The notes beneath the pieces were generated by a model. The model did not search any database. It worked only from the letters and a program-made list of their open reading frames with translations, and was not told the origin of the DNA. Below are positions 8,551 through 16,506 of a DNA stretch of 64,000 nt, piece after piece. A program made the translations under genes and the position numbers. Positions within the stretch are counted from its first letter, which is position 1; each line of letters starts with the position of its first letter. The DNA is taken from positions 224,678 to 288,677 of the forward strand of contig NZ_CP040820.1 in NCBI RefSeq assembly GCF_005887635.2, written 5' to 3'. Source of the DNA: Paroceanicella profunda. Its GTDB lineage: Bacteria > Pseudomonadota > Alphaproteobacteria > Rhodobacterales > Rhodobacteraceae.

Positions 8551-9099
8551 GTTGCAAGTGCGAAATGCGGGGCGCTGCGCCGGCGCTGTCCGGGGCGGGG
8601 CAACGGCCCTCACGCCCATGCGCACAAGGCTTTCGCCGCCGTCACGGGCAGGAATGGCAGGCCGGTGCAGTGCAGCGGCCGGGCGCGGGGCGGGCGGGAC
8701 CCGGCCCGCGTCACGACCGGTGAGGGCCGCGCGCGCCGGTGAGCCGGTGTCCCGGCCGGGGGTGCTGGCCTTCGCGCGTCCCCGGTCGGGCGCCGCCCTG
8801 ACGCGCCTGCGGCCTGGAGGGTGCCGGATACGGGCGCAGGCCCCCGTGCGGTGCCCGTCGGGCCTGTCGGCTCCGTGGTGCGCGTGCTGCCCGGCAGGGC
8901 GGTCACATGGGCCGCCCCTCTGCCCGTCTCGGAAGGGCGTCTCTTCGCTGCCGCCCCGGCTGGCCCCGCACCGCGCCGGCCAGGGCGGAATCGGGCCGGT
9001 GTCGCCTCCGTGGCCTGTCCGTGGGCGAGGGGTGCGGCGCTCCTGTCCCGCGAGGCGATGTCGACGCGGGGCATGAGCGGAATACTGCCTGCCCCGGGA

Positions 9100-9128
9100 G
9101 ATATCCGCCGAGTGTTTCGGCGGATATC
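9100..9128. promoter_or_regulatory. 12-bp inverted repeat upstream of the sulfo-transfer operon
   Basis: GATATCCGCCGA (9100-9111) and TCGGCGGATATC (9117-9128) are exact reverse complements with a 5-base spacer. It sits about 200 bases upstream of the arylsulfotransferase-like gene, at the boundary between GC-rich and AT-rich DNA. It could be a terminator-like hairpin or a protein-binding palindrome; nothing follows that looks like a T tract. Confidence 0.5.
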
Positions 9129-9139
9129 CACCGAAATGA

Positions 9140-9182
9140 AAGTAATGAGAAACAATAAACGAATTTCTCATTCTCGTTACTT
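9140..9182. promoter_or_regulatory. AT-rich nested inverted repeat
   Basis: AATGAGAAA (9144-9152) and TTTCTCATT (9164-9172) are perfect 9-base arms around an 11-base spacer. AAGTAA (9140-9145) and TTACTT (9177-9182) form a second, outer pair. The stretch is strikingly AT-rich for this genome and lies upstream of the four-gene sulfo-transfer operon, so I read it as a promoter/operator region. The binding protein is unknown and no regulator is encoded nearby on that strand. Confidence 0.45.
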
Positions 9183-9326
9183 GATCGGAGTTTCTGCGGG
9201 CCTACAACTCCAGGGAGAAGCCCCGGGGAACACTCGGGATCATCGAGAGAGTCCGGCGCAAATGCGTCCGGAATTACTTCAATTTTGACTCTGGAAGCAG
9301 AGACACGTGCTAGTCAAGGCCCGCTG

Positions 9327-10958
9327 ATGACCATGAATCCAGACAAGAGCAGGCCGCTGCCTGCAGAAGGAAACACCTCTCGTGGGGATACGTTCTTCGC
9401 CGTCGCCTCTCTCTGTGGTTGTGCGGCCATCGTATTTCTTGCCGGTGCCGCCGTGACGATCGGCAATGTCTTCCCGGGGCCGGAAATCCGCCGGGCCTAT
9501 GAGGGCGGCATGGCGCTTTACGAGAAGGCGACGATGACCCAGGACGTCCACACCTCGGACCTCTGGTTCCCGGAGCGCAGCCCCGGCAAGGGGGTCACCG
9601 TGCCGGCCACCGAACGCTCGCAGGGCGGCGTCACGCTCTACACCACCGGCGACCAGCCCTCCGCCTATCTCATCGACATGGACGGCCAGGTGCTGCACCA
9701 GTGGACCAAGCCCTTCAGCCAGGTCTGGTCGGCGGACTGGGGCGGGGTGGCGGACCCGCAGCCGGACCAGTTCGTCTACTTCCGTCACGCGCATGTCTAT
9801 CCGAACGGCGACCTCCTCGCGACCTACGAGGGCGTGGGAGACACGCCCTACGGCTACGGGCTCGTGAAGCTCGACAGGAATTCCAACGTGGTGTGGCGCT
9901 ATCCGGGCCGTGCGCACCACCAGTTCTCGGTGGCGCCGGACGGGAAGATCTACACGCTCACCCACGAGATCGTGGATGACGTGCTGCCCAGCTTCGAGCA
10001 TCTGGAGAGCCCGCGGCTGGAGGATTTCCTCGTCGTGCTCGCGCCCGATGGCGAGGAGTTGCAGAAGATCCGCCTGCTGCCGGCGATGGCGGCCTCGAAG
10101 TACCGCCACATCCTCTACGCCACCTCCGGCTTCGCGTTGGGAGACCCGCTGCACGCGAACGCGGTGAAATACATCACCGCCGCGCAGGCCGCCAACTTCC
10201 CCTGGGCGAAGGAGGGCGACATCCTGTTCTCCTTCCGCGAGGCCAATGGCGTGGCGGTGATGGACCCGAAAACCGGGGACGTGCACTGGGCCACCCGCGG
10301 CCCCTGGCTGGGCCAGCATGACGCGGACCTGCTCGACAACGGCCACCTGCTGCTGTTCGACAATTACGCCAATTACCAGGGCGAGGACGGCTCCTCCCGC
10401 GTGCTGGAGGTGGACCCGAAGACCATGGCCATCGTCTGGCAATACGCCGGCACGAAAGACCACCCGCTGGAGAGCCGCATCCGCTCCGACCAGCAGCGCC
10501 TCGCCAACGGCAACACCGTGATCACGGAATCGAACGGCGGCCGCATCCTGGAGGTGACGCCGGAGGGCGAGATCGTCTGGGAGTTCATGAACCCCGTGCG
10601 GGCCGCGTTCAACGGCCAGACGATCATCCCGATCGTGGCCTGGGCCGAGCGGCTGGACCCCGCAACGCTTGACCCCACGCTGCTGGTGCCCACCGGCCGG
10701 CAGGCCTCGCTCACCCGGGCGCACACCGGGCCGGCGAGCGCTGTCCCGGAGGAGGTCGCCTCGGAGAGCCATTCCCCGGCATCCGCCGCCGCGGAGGCGG
10801 GCCCTCACACGCCGGGCAATGCGCCGGGCACAAATCACCCCGCGGGCGCCCTGTCCGCACGCCTTCTCCCGGCGGGCCTTGCGTCCGCCCCCCTGACCGA
10901 CGCGGACCTCGCGTCCGCACACCGTCCTTTCGCAGAGCAGATCAAGGAGACGAACTGA
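9327..10958 (+). CDS. Arylsulfotransferase-like membrane-anchored beta-propeller protein
   Basis: From the ATG at 9327 (AAGG seven bases upstream) the product is 543 residues. Residues 22-44 form one membrane helix, so the rest is probably periplasmic. Repeated propeller motifs such as YLIDMDGQVLHQW, HAHVYPNGDLLATYE (His154, His156), HHQFSVAPDGKIYT and HDADLLDNGHLLLFDN match the arylsulfotransferase (Arylsulfotran_2/ASST-like) fold, whose known members move sulfate between phenolic donors and acceptors using histidines. Whether it is an active transferase is not shown. The tail (about 450-530) is low-complexity Ala/Pro/His/Gly. It is the first gene of four; its TGA overlaps the next ATG by one base. 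Confidence 0.75.
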   Translation: MTMNPDKSRPLPAEGNTSRGDTFFAVASLCGCAAIVFLAGAAVTIGNVFPGPEIRRAYEGGMALYEKATMTQDVHTSDLWFPERSPGKGVTVPATERSQGGVTLYTTGDQPSAYLIDMDGQVLHQWTKPFSQVWSADWGGVADPQPDQFVYFRHAHVYPNGDLLATYEGVGDTPYGYGLVKLDRNSNVVWRYPGRAHHQFSVAPDGKIYTLTHEIVDDVLPSFEHLESPRLEDFLVVLAPDGEELQKIRLLPAMAASKYRHILYATSGFALGDPLHANAVKYITAAQAANFPWAKEGDILFSFREANGVAVMDPKTGDVHWATRGPWLGQHDADLLDNGHLLLFDNYANYQGEDGSSRVLEVDPKTMAIVWQYAGTKDHPLESRIRSDQQRLANGNTVITESNGGRILEVTPEGEIVWEFMNPVRAAFNGQTIIPIVAWAERLDPATLDPTLLVPTGRQASLTRAHTGPASAVPEEVASESHSPASAAAEAGPHTPGNAPGTNHPAGALSARLLPAGLASAPLTDADLASAHRPFAEQIKETN

Positions 10959-11206
10959 TGAAGAAGACCGAAATCGCCATCTGCCTCATGGTGGCCGCCC
11001 TCACCGTTCCCGGAACTGCCATGGCCTATGTGGGGCCCGGCGCGGGGCTCAGCCTGCTCGGCGCGCTCTGGGCGCTGGTTGCGGCCCTGGGAACCGCCAT
11101 CGTCTTCGTGGCCATCTGGCCGATCCGCCGGATGCTGCGCCGCCGCCGCGCGGTGCAGGCCCAGCCGGCACCCGCTGCCTCGGCCCGCGCCGAGCGCCGC
11201 GACTGA
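10958..11206 (+). CDS. Small membrane protein with AYVGPGAG motif
   Basis: An 82-residue protein with an N-terminal signal-like segment (MKKTEIAICLMVAALTVPGTAMA), then AYVGPGAGLSLLG, one long hydrophobic helix and a very basic tail (RRMLRRRR). The signal-AY(V/I)xPG-helix pattern occurs in small proteins I associate with membrane sulfatase, sulfotransferase and polymer-export neighbourhoods. No biochemical role is known to me. It is tightly coupled to the genes on both sides and is probably an accessory or anchoring subunit of the sulfo-transfer system. Confidence 0.65.
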   Translation: MKKTEIAICLMVAALTVPGTAMAYVGPGAGLSLLGALWALVAALGTAIVFVAIWPIRRMLRRRRAVQAQPAPAASARAERRD

Positions 11207-11215
11207 GGCCGCGCC

Positions 11216-11935
11216 ATGGGCCTCCTCGACATCCCCGCCCCGCTGTTCAGCGCCCTCGACGGCTGGCTGGCCGGGTTCCTGCCCCCACTGGTGCGGCTGG
11301 CGGTCTGGTCGGCGCTGATCGCCATCGTCTCGATGGAGCTTTACCGGCTGCTGTCGCCGCAGAAGCGCATCGCGGGGCTGAAGACGGCCCTGCAGCGCCA
11401 GCAGAAGGCGGTGTCGCAGTTCGACGGCGCCTTCGAGGAGGCCTGGCCGATGATCCGCACCATGCTCGGTCTCGCGCTCCGGCGCGTGGCCGTGGTGCTG
11501 CCGGCCACGGTCATCGGCTCGCTGCCGGTGCTCATGCTCATCGTCTGGCTGGATGGCCGCTACGGCGGTGAATACCCCGAGCCGGGCCAGCCCGTGGCCG
11601 TGCAGGTGGCTGACGGCTATGACGGCCGCTGGGTGGACGAGGGCCGAGGCACGCCCCGCGCCGAGATCACCACCGACACCGGCGCGCCGGTGGCCGAGGT
11701 GCCGCTGGCAGCGCCGGTGCCGGTGATCCACAAGTGGCAGTGGTGGAACGCGCTCATCGGAAACCCCGCCGGCTACCTGCCCGACGACGCCCCGATGGAG
11801 CGGGTCGAGGTGGCGCTCCCGCGCCAGCAGCTCCTGCACCTGGGGCCGGGCTGGATGCGCGGCTGGGAGGTGTTCTTCTTCGCCGCCCTCACCCTGTTTG
11901 CCTTCTCCTTCAAATCGCTGAGGCGCATCGAATGA
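11216..11935 (+). CDS. Membrane protein with cytoplasmic coiled coil, unknown function
   Basis: I do not recognise a named family. The 239 residues show a membrane helix near 24-42, then a charged amphipathic coiled-coil stretch (about 48-78, SPQKRIAGLKTALQRQQKAVSQFDGAFEEAW), a second helix (86-108), a roughly 105-residue soluble domain rich in acidic and aromatic residues, and a last helix (216-232). Helix, positively charged coiled coil, helix pair is reminiscent of the Oxa1/EMC3/DUF106 insertase superfamily, but that is only a topology match. Its ATGA overlap with the sulfotransferase gene and 9-base gap from the small membrane protein put it firmly in the operon. Confidence 0.6.
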   Translation: MGLLDIPAPLFSALDGWLAGFLPPLVRLAVWSALIAIVSMELYRLLSPQKRIAGLKTALQRQQKAVSQFDGAFEEAWPMIRTMLGLALRRVAVVLPATVIGSLPVLMLIVWLDGRYGGEYPEPGQPVAVQVADGYDGRWVDEGRGTPRAEITTDTGAPVAEVPLAAPVPVIHKWQWWNALIGNPAGYLPDDAPMERVEVALPRQQLLHLGPGWMRGWEVFFFAALTLFAFSFKSLRRIE

Positions 11936-13038
11936 CACTCGCCGGATCGGACATGAAAGTCGACTACTGGACGGACCTCATCGGCGGCCTCGCCGAGCGC
12001 CACCCGGCCCTCTGCCGCCGCATCGCCGACCGCGAGACGCGGATGCTGGGCGACCGGCTGGAGGAGGCGCGGGTGGACCGGCCGGTCTACATCGCCGGGA
12101 TCGCGCGTTCGGGCAGCACCATCCTGCTGGAGCTGCTCGCCCGCCACCCGGACATCGCCACCCACCGCTACCGCGACTTCCCCCTGGTGATGACACCCTG
12201 GTCGTGGAACTGGTTCATCGACCGCGCCGGCCGCCCGGACCAGCCCCCCGCCGAGCGCGCCCACCGCGACCGCATCGCCGTGACCCCCGAGAGCCCGGAG
12301 GCCTTCGAGGAGGTGCTGTGGATGGCCTTCTTCGAGGACGCGCATGACCCGAAGCAGAGCGCCGTGCTCACCCGCAACACCTCGAACGCCGCCTTCGAGC
12401 GCTTCTATGAGGAGCATATCCTCAAGCTCCTGCTGCTGCGCGGCGGGCATCGCTACCTCGCGAAGGGCAATTACAACATCACCCGCCTCGCCTACCTGCG
12501 CCGGATCTTCCCCGACGCGCGCTTCGTGGTGCCGGTGCGCGACCCGCTGTGGCACGTGGCCTCGCTGATGAAGCAGCACGCGCTGTTCAGCGGCGTCGGC
12601 GAGGGCGGCCCGCGCATCCGCCGCCACCTGCGCCGCGCCGGGCATTTCGAGTTCGGCCCCGACCGTCAGACCATCAACACCGGCAACCCGGAGGTGGTGG
12701 CCGAGATCGAGGCGCTCTGGGCCGAGGGCCGCGAGGTGGAGGGCTGGGCGCTGCACTGGGCGAGCGTCTACGGCCATGTGGCCGACACGCTGGCCCGGGA
12801 CGCCGACCTCGCCTCCGCCACCCGGCTGGCGCGCTACGAGACCTTCTGCGCCGACCCGGCCGCCGAGATGCGCGCGCTGCTCGACCATTGCGGCCTCAGC
12901 CACGGGGACCTGCCGGAGCAGGCCGCGGCCCGGGTGAGCGCGCCCGACTATTACGAACCTGCCTTCAGTGATGCCGAGCGCGCCGCGCTCGAGGCGTGCA
13001 CCGCGCCGGTGCTGGCGCGGCTCGGCACCGCGGGCTGA
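11932..13038 (+). CDS. PAPS-dependent sulfotransferase-like protein
   Basis: A 368-residue soluble protein. The 5'-phosphosulfate loop is clear in VYIAGIARSGSTILLELLARHP (RSGST 59-63). A second signature, RFVVPVRDPLWHVASLMKQH (about 197-216), matches the 3'-phosphate-binding motif of the Sulfotransfer_3/1 superfamily, with Lys178 in LAKGNYN between them. These enzymes transfer sulfate from 3'-phosphoadenosine-5'-phosphosulfate to hydroxyls or amines in the cytoplasm. It starts inside the stop of the preceding gene (ATGA). Pairing with a periplasmic arylsulfotransferase-like protein suggests that a sulfated intermediate is made inside and passed on outside; that link is inference. Confidence 0.8.
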   Translation: MTLAGSDMKVDYWTDLIGGLAERHPALCRRIADRETRMLGDRLEEARVDRPVYIAGIARSGSTILLELLARHPDIATHRYRDFPLVMTPWSWNWFIDRAGRPDQPPAERAHRDRIAVTPESPEAFEEVLWMAFFEDAHDPKQSAVLTRNTSNAAFERFYEEHILKLLLLRGGHRYLAKGNYNITRLAYLRRIFPDARFVVPVRDPLWHVASLMKQHALFSGVGEGGPRIRRHLRRAGHFEFGPDRQTINTGNPEVVAEIEALWAEGREVEGWALHWASVYGHVADTLARDADLASATRLARYETFCADPAAEMRALLDHCGLSHGDLPEQAAARVSAPDYYEPAFSDAERAALEACTAPVLARLGTAG

Positions 13039-13163
13039 AGGCAGGGCCGGCGCGGCGTTCCCCCTCCCACCCGTCGCCGCGCCGGCTGAAATCCTCCCGC
13101 CCCCGCCCGAACCTGCGGGGGAACGGGCCTCCAAGGCCGGCGCAGCGGGCGCGCGCCCGGCCG

Positions 13164-13901
13164 TCAGCCCGCGTTCACCCGGGTGAGGAAGCGCCGGGTG
13201 CGCGGGTCGCGCGGGCGGGAGAAGAACGCCTCCGGCGGGGCGGCCTCCACGATCCGCCCGCCTTCCATGTAGATCACCCGGTCGGCGATCTCGCGCGCGA
13301 ACTGCATCTCATGGGTGACGATGAGCATGGTGCGTTCCTGCCGCGCCACCCGGCGCAGCAGGTCGAGCACCTCGCCCACCCATTCCGGGTCGAGCGCCGA
13401 AGTGGGCTCGTCGAACAGCATCAGCGCCGCGTCCAGCGCCATCGCCCGGCCGATTCCCACCCGCTGCTGCTGCCCGCCCGAGAGGGCGGCGGGATAGGCG
13501 TCGGCCCGCTCGGCCAGGCCGATCTCCGCGAGGATGGCACGCGCGCGCGCCACCGCCTCGGCCTTCGGGCGGCCCTGCACGTGGATCAGCCCCTCGGTGA
13601 TGTTCCCCAGCGCCGTGCGGTTGGCGAAGAGCGCGTAGCTCTGGAACACGAAGGCGGTGCGCCGGCGCAGGGCGAGGATCTCCGCCGGCCGGGCGGTGGC
13701 CGCGTCCACGGTGAGATCGCCGATGGTGATGCGGCCCGCATCCGGCCGGTCGAGGAAGTTCAGGCAGCGCAGCAGCGTTGACTTGCCGGTGCCCGAGGGC
13801 CCGATCACCACCAGCCGCTCGCCGGGGCGGATGTCGAGGTCGATGTCCTCGAGCACGGTGGTATCGCCGAAGCGCTTGGTGAGGCCGCGCACGGTGATCA
13901 T
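13164..13901 (-). CDS. Polar amino-acid ABC transporter ATP-binding protein
   Basis: A 245-residue ATPase with Walker A GPSGTGKST (34-42), signature LSGGQ (140-144), Walker B LMLFDEP (160-166) and the THEMQFAREIADRV end typical of polar amino-acid transporters. It overlaps the permease gene by 4 bases and completes a three-component importer. Family members drive uptake of cystine, glutamine, histidine or opine-like substrates; nothing in the ATPase tells which. It is convergent with the sulfotransferase gene 125 bases away. Confidence 0.9.
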   Translation of the reverse strand: MITVRGLTKRFGDTTVLEDIDLDIRPGERLVVIGPSGTGKSTLLRCLNFLDRPDAGRITIGDLTVDAATARPAEILALRRRTAFVFQSYALFANRTALGNITEGLIHVQGRPKAEAVARARAILAEIGLAERADAYPAALSGGQQQRVGIGRAMALDAALMLFDEPTSALDPEWVGEVLDLLRRVARQERTMLIVTHEMQFAREIADRVIYMEGGRIVEAAPPEAFFSRPRDPRTRRFLTRVNAG

Positions 13902-14572
13902 CGCGCGTAGGCCCGCCCCAGCCGTGTCTCGAGCCGGCGCTGCGCCCAGGAGAGGGTCTCCACGATGGCCCAGTAGATCACCGCCACCACGAGGAAGGCC
14001 TCGAAGTAGAGGAAGCTGCCGGCGGCCTCCTTCTGCGCGGCGCCCATCATCTCCGTCACGCCCAGGGTGAAGGCCAGCGAGGTGCTCTTGATCATGTCGA
14101 TGAAGTAGTTGACCAGGGTGGGGGCCGCGATGCGCGCGGCCTGCGGCAGGATGATGCGGAGCATCATCGTCATCGGGCTCATGCCCACGGCGCGGGCGGC
14201 CTCCCACTGGCTGCGCTCCACCCCGAGGATGGCGGCACGGATGCTCTCGGCCATGTAGGCGGAGAAATGCAGGGTGAGCCCGAGGATCGCGGCACTCACC
14301 CCGTCGATGTTCACCAGCACCGGCATCACCTGCGGCAGCCCGTAGTAGAACAGGAACAGCTGCACCAGCAGCGGCGTGCCGCGGAAGAAGCTGATGAACA
14401 GCACCACGAGCGGGTCCAGCACCGGCACCCGCGCCACGCGCTCCACCGCCAGCAGGCAGGCGAGCACCAGCGCCGCCACCATCCCGGCCAGCGCCATGCC
14501 CAGGGTGAGCGGCACATAGCCCAGGATGACCGGAACCAGCCCGAGCATGTAGCCCACGTCGAGCCCCTGCAT
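13898..14572 (-). CDS. Polar amino-acid ABC transporter permease
   Basis: A 224-residue inner-membrane protein with about five helices and the EAA loop (EAARAVGMSPMTMMLRIILPQAARIA) that contacts the ATPase. A single permease gene implies a homodimer, as for cystine (TcyL-like) transporters. It starts three bases after the binding-protein stop and overlaps the ATPase gene. The N-terminus MQGLDVGYMLGLVPVILGYVPLTLGMALAG is typical of HisM/TcyL proteins. Confidence 0.9.
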   Translation of the reverse strand: MQGLDVGYMLGLVPVILGYVPLTLGMALAGMVAALVLACLLAVERVARVPVLDPLVVLFISFFRGTPLLVQLFLFYYGLPQVMPVLVNIDGVSAAILGLTLHFSAYMAESIRAAILGVERSQWEAARAVGMSPMTMMLRIILPQAARIAAPTLVNYFIDMIKSTSLAFTLGVTEMMGAAQKEAAGSFLYFEAFLVVAVIYWAIVETLSWAQRRLETRLGRAYAR

Positions 14573-14575
14573 GGC

Positions 14576-15325
14576 TCAGTTGCCCTCCGTCACGTCCGCG
14601 TCGAGCCACTTGCGCGAGATTTCCGCCAGGCTGCCGTCCTGCTTCATGGCGGTGAGGGCGGCGTCCACCCGGTCGCGCAGGGCGTGGCCGGCGGCATCGT
14701 CGCGAAACGGCAGGGCGTTGCGGATTTCGCTGAACGGCTTGCCGGCCAGCTCCAGCGGCAGCGGCGATTTCGCGATCACCTGCGCCGAGGACACCCGGTC
14801 CATCACGAAGGCGTCGACCCGGCCGAGCGCGGTGTCCTGCTCGATGTTGCTCTCGTAGGTGCGGATGTCGATCTCGTCGGCGTAGGGCAGCGCGCGCAGC
14901 AACTGCTCGAAATTCGAGCCGAGGTTCACCGCCACGGTCTTGCCGCGCAGGTCCCCGGGGCCGGAAATGCCGGCGGCATTTCCCTTCTTCACCACGATCT
15001 GCGCGCCGTCATAGACATAGGGCTGCGAGAAGGCGAATTTCGCGCTGCGCTCGGGCGTGATGGTGATCTGGTTGGCGATCGTGTCGATCCGCCCGGCGGA
15101 GAGCGCGCCGATCAGCCCGGAGAAGGACATGGTCACGAAGCTCACCTCGTCGCCGGTGCGCGCGGCGACCTCGGTCATCAGGTCCACCTCGAAGCCCTGG
15201 AGCTGGTCCTGTTTCACGAAGGTGAAGGGGAAATATCCTCCCGACATCCCGACGCGAATGGTCTCCGCGAGGGCGGGCAGCGCGCTGACGGCGAGGGTTG
15301 CGGCGAGGGCGAAAGCCTTGAGCAT
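14576..15325 (-). CDS. Polar amino-acid ABC periplasmic binding protein
   Basis: Start at 15325 gives MLKAFALAATLAVSALPALA, a clean signal peptide, and a 249-residue protein of normal length. The mature chain has the two-lobe pattern of family 3 binding proteins: IRVGMSGGYFPFTF, GFEVDLMTEVAARTG, FSGLIGALSAGRIDTIANQITITPERSAKFAFSQPY, then DLRGKTVAVNLGS. It resembles cystine-type (FliY/TcyJ) proteins more than glutamine-type ones, but this is a weak distinction. It is the first gene of the transporter and is preceded by 375 non-coding bases and its probable GntR regulator. Confidence 0.88.
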   Translation of the reverse strand: MLKAFALAATLAVSALPALAETIRVGMSGGYFPFTFVKQDQLQGFEVDLMTEVAARTGDEVSFVTMSFSGLIGALSAGRIDTIANQITITPERSAKFAFSQPYVYDGAQIVVKKGNAAGISGPGDLRGKTVAVNLGSNFEQLLRALPYADEIDIRTYESNIEQDTALGRVDAFVMDRVSSAQVIAKSPLPLELAGKPFSEIRNALPFRDDAAGHALRDRVDAALTAMKQDGSLAEISRKWLDADVTEGN

Positions 15326-15700
15326 GATGCGTTTCCTGGTCCGGTGCCTCTGAGGGTGGGCATGACGGCCTGGCGACACCGGCGCCGCGACAGGCGCGCG
15401 GCGCCGCGTGGGCGGCCGGGTGGGGGGACTTTACGACCCGGCCGCCGGGGCGGAAAGGCATAATGTGATGCGCACGCGGCGCAGGCCGTGGCAGGCCCTC
15501 GCGCGCCGCCGCCGCTGGCCCGGCGCGCGTGCCCGGCAACGGGACGCACCCTGCCCCCGGGCGCTTTCACCCGCCGGCGTGGGCCCGCGTCGGCGGGCGC
15601 GCTCCGGGGCGCCGGACGCCTCCTTGATTGTGTCGGGGCGAGCGTCGGGCTGACGCGCCGCAGCCTGCAAACGGGCGGAACGCCGGGTGGCGCCGGGGCT
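15326..15700 (-). other. Intergenic region between GntR gene and transporter
   Basis: There are 375 bases without a gene. It should hold the promoter of the amino-acid transporter, but I could not pick out a convincing -35/-10 pair or operator. Short open frames on both strands are GC shadows. Confidence 0.6.
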
Positions 15701-16360
15701 TCAGCCGCCGCTGAACCAGCGCAGGAAGCGGGCGCGCACGCGGTCCGTGTGTTCGATCATCATCGCCCGCGCCGCGTCCGCGTCACGCCGCTCGATGGCT
15801 TCGAGCACCTTCAGGTGCTCGGCCGCCTGCTCGGAGAAGTTCCGCTCCATGCGCACCACGTGGCACATGCGCGCCTTGTCGCGGATGCCGCGGATCATCT
15901 GCGCCAGCAGGGGCATGCCGCTGCTCTCGGCCACGAACACGTGGAACCGGTCATCGTAATTCCAGAAATCCTCCAGCTCGGCCACCGGCCGGGCCACCAC
16001 CGAGCGCGTCTCCGCGAGGATGTCCGTCGCCGCCCCGTCCGGCGCCTTCAGCGCCGCCTGCGCCGCGGCCTCGCTCTCCAGCTGGCGGCGGATCACCATG
16101 ATCTGCAGCAATTCGTCCAGCGGCACCTCGCGGATCACCATCGTGCCGTTGGACAGGCGCTCGACCAGCCCCTCGCCGATCAGCCGGGTGATGGCGGTGC
16201 GCAGCGGCGTGCGCGAGGCGTTGAGCTGCTCGGCCAGCTTGCGCTCGGTGAACACGCTGCCGGGGCTCATGTCCCCGGCCAGGATCAGGCTGCGGACATA
16301 TTGGTAGGCCTGCTCGGAAACGCTGGTGCGATCCTCCTGCACTAGGGCGGCTTGGCTCAT
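15701..16360 (-). CDS. GntR-family regulator, FCD domain
   Basis: A 219-residue protein from the ATG at 16360 (MSQAALVQEDRTSVSEQ). The DNA-binding part reads SVFTERKLAEQLNASRTPLRTAITRLIGEGLVERL, followed by an FCD-type helical domain with metal-ligand-like histidines (RFHVFVAESSG, CHVVRMERNFSEQAAEHLKVLEAI). It is divergent from the allA-puuE operon and upstream of the amino-acid transporter on its own strand. It therefore probably controls the ureide operon, the transporter, or both. An inverted repeat TGGTATC...GATACCA lies in the shared promoter region. Confidence 0.85.
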   Translation of the reverse strand: MSQAALVQEDRTSVSEQAYQYVRSLILAGDMSPGSVFTERKLAEQLNASRTPLRTAITRLIGEGLVERLSNGTMVIREVPLDELLQIMVIRRQLESEAAAQAALKAPDGAATDILAETRSVVARPVAELEDFWNYDDRFHVFVAESSGMPLLAQMIRGIRDKARMCHVVRMERNFSEQAAEHLKVLEAIERRDADAARAMMIEHTDRVRARFLRWFSGG

Positions 16361-16445
16361 TCGGGGTCTCGCTCTTGTTCCGGCATGCCGTGGGTTTCCT
16401 CGGCGACAAGGATTGCAAAATCTCTCTGGACATACAAGATCCCAT

Positions 16446-16466
16446 TGGTATCTAAGTGGGATACCA
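16446..16466. promoter_or_regulatory. Candidate FCD-GntR operator (inverted repeat)
   Basis: TGGTATC (16446-16452) and GATACCA (16460-16466) are exact inverted 7-base arms separated by 7 bases. The site lies between the GntR start (16360, minus) and the allA start (16507, plus), where it could control both directions. The half-sites resemble those upstream of the other FCD regulators in the window. Confidence 0.55.
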
Positions 16467-16506
16467 GCGGGACACAGCTGGGGCACTGACAAGGTACGCA
16501 CTGGCC

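Larger units (their letters stand above)
8523..9326. other. Long divergent intergenic region
   Basis: About 800 bases without a supportable gene, separating the minus-strand amino-acid operon from the plus-strand sulfo-transfer operon. Positions 8560-9095 are very GC-rich with no structure I can assign. Positions 9099-9200 change abruptly to AT-rich sequence with two strong inverted repeats, listed separately. A GGTATACC site sits near the regulator start. Confidence 0.7.

Noticed and set aside
9285..9330. TTGACT at 9285-9290 as a -35 box, and the TTG at 9285 as start of the arylsulfotransferase-like gene
   Set aside because: No -10 element lies at the right distance, and the ATG at 9327 has a better ribosome-binding site.
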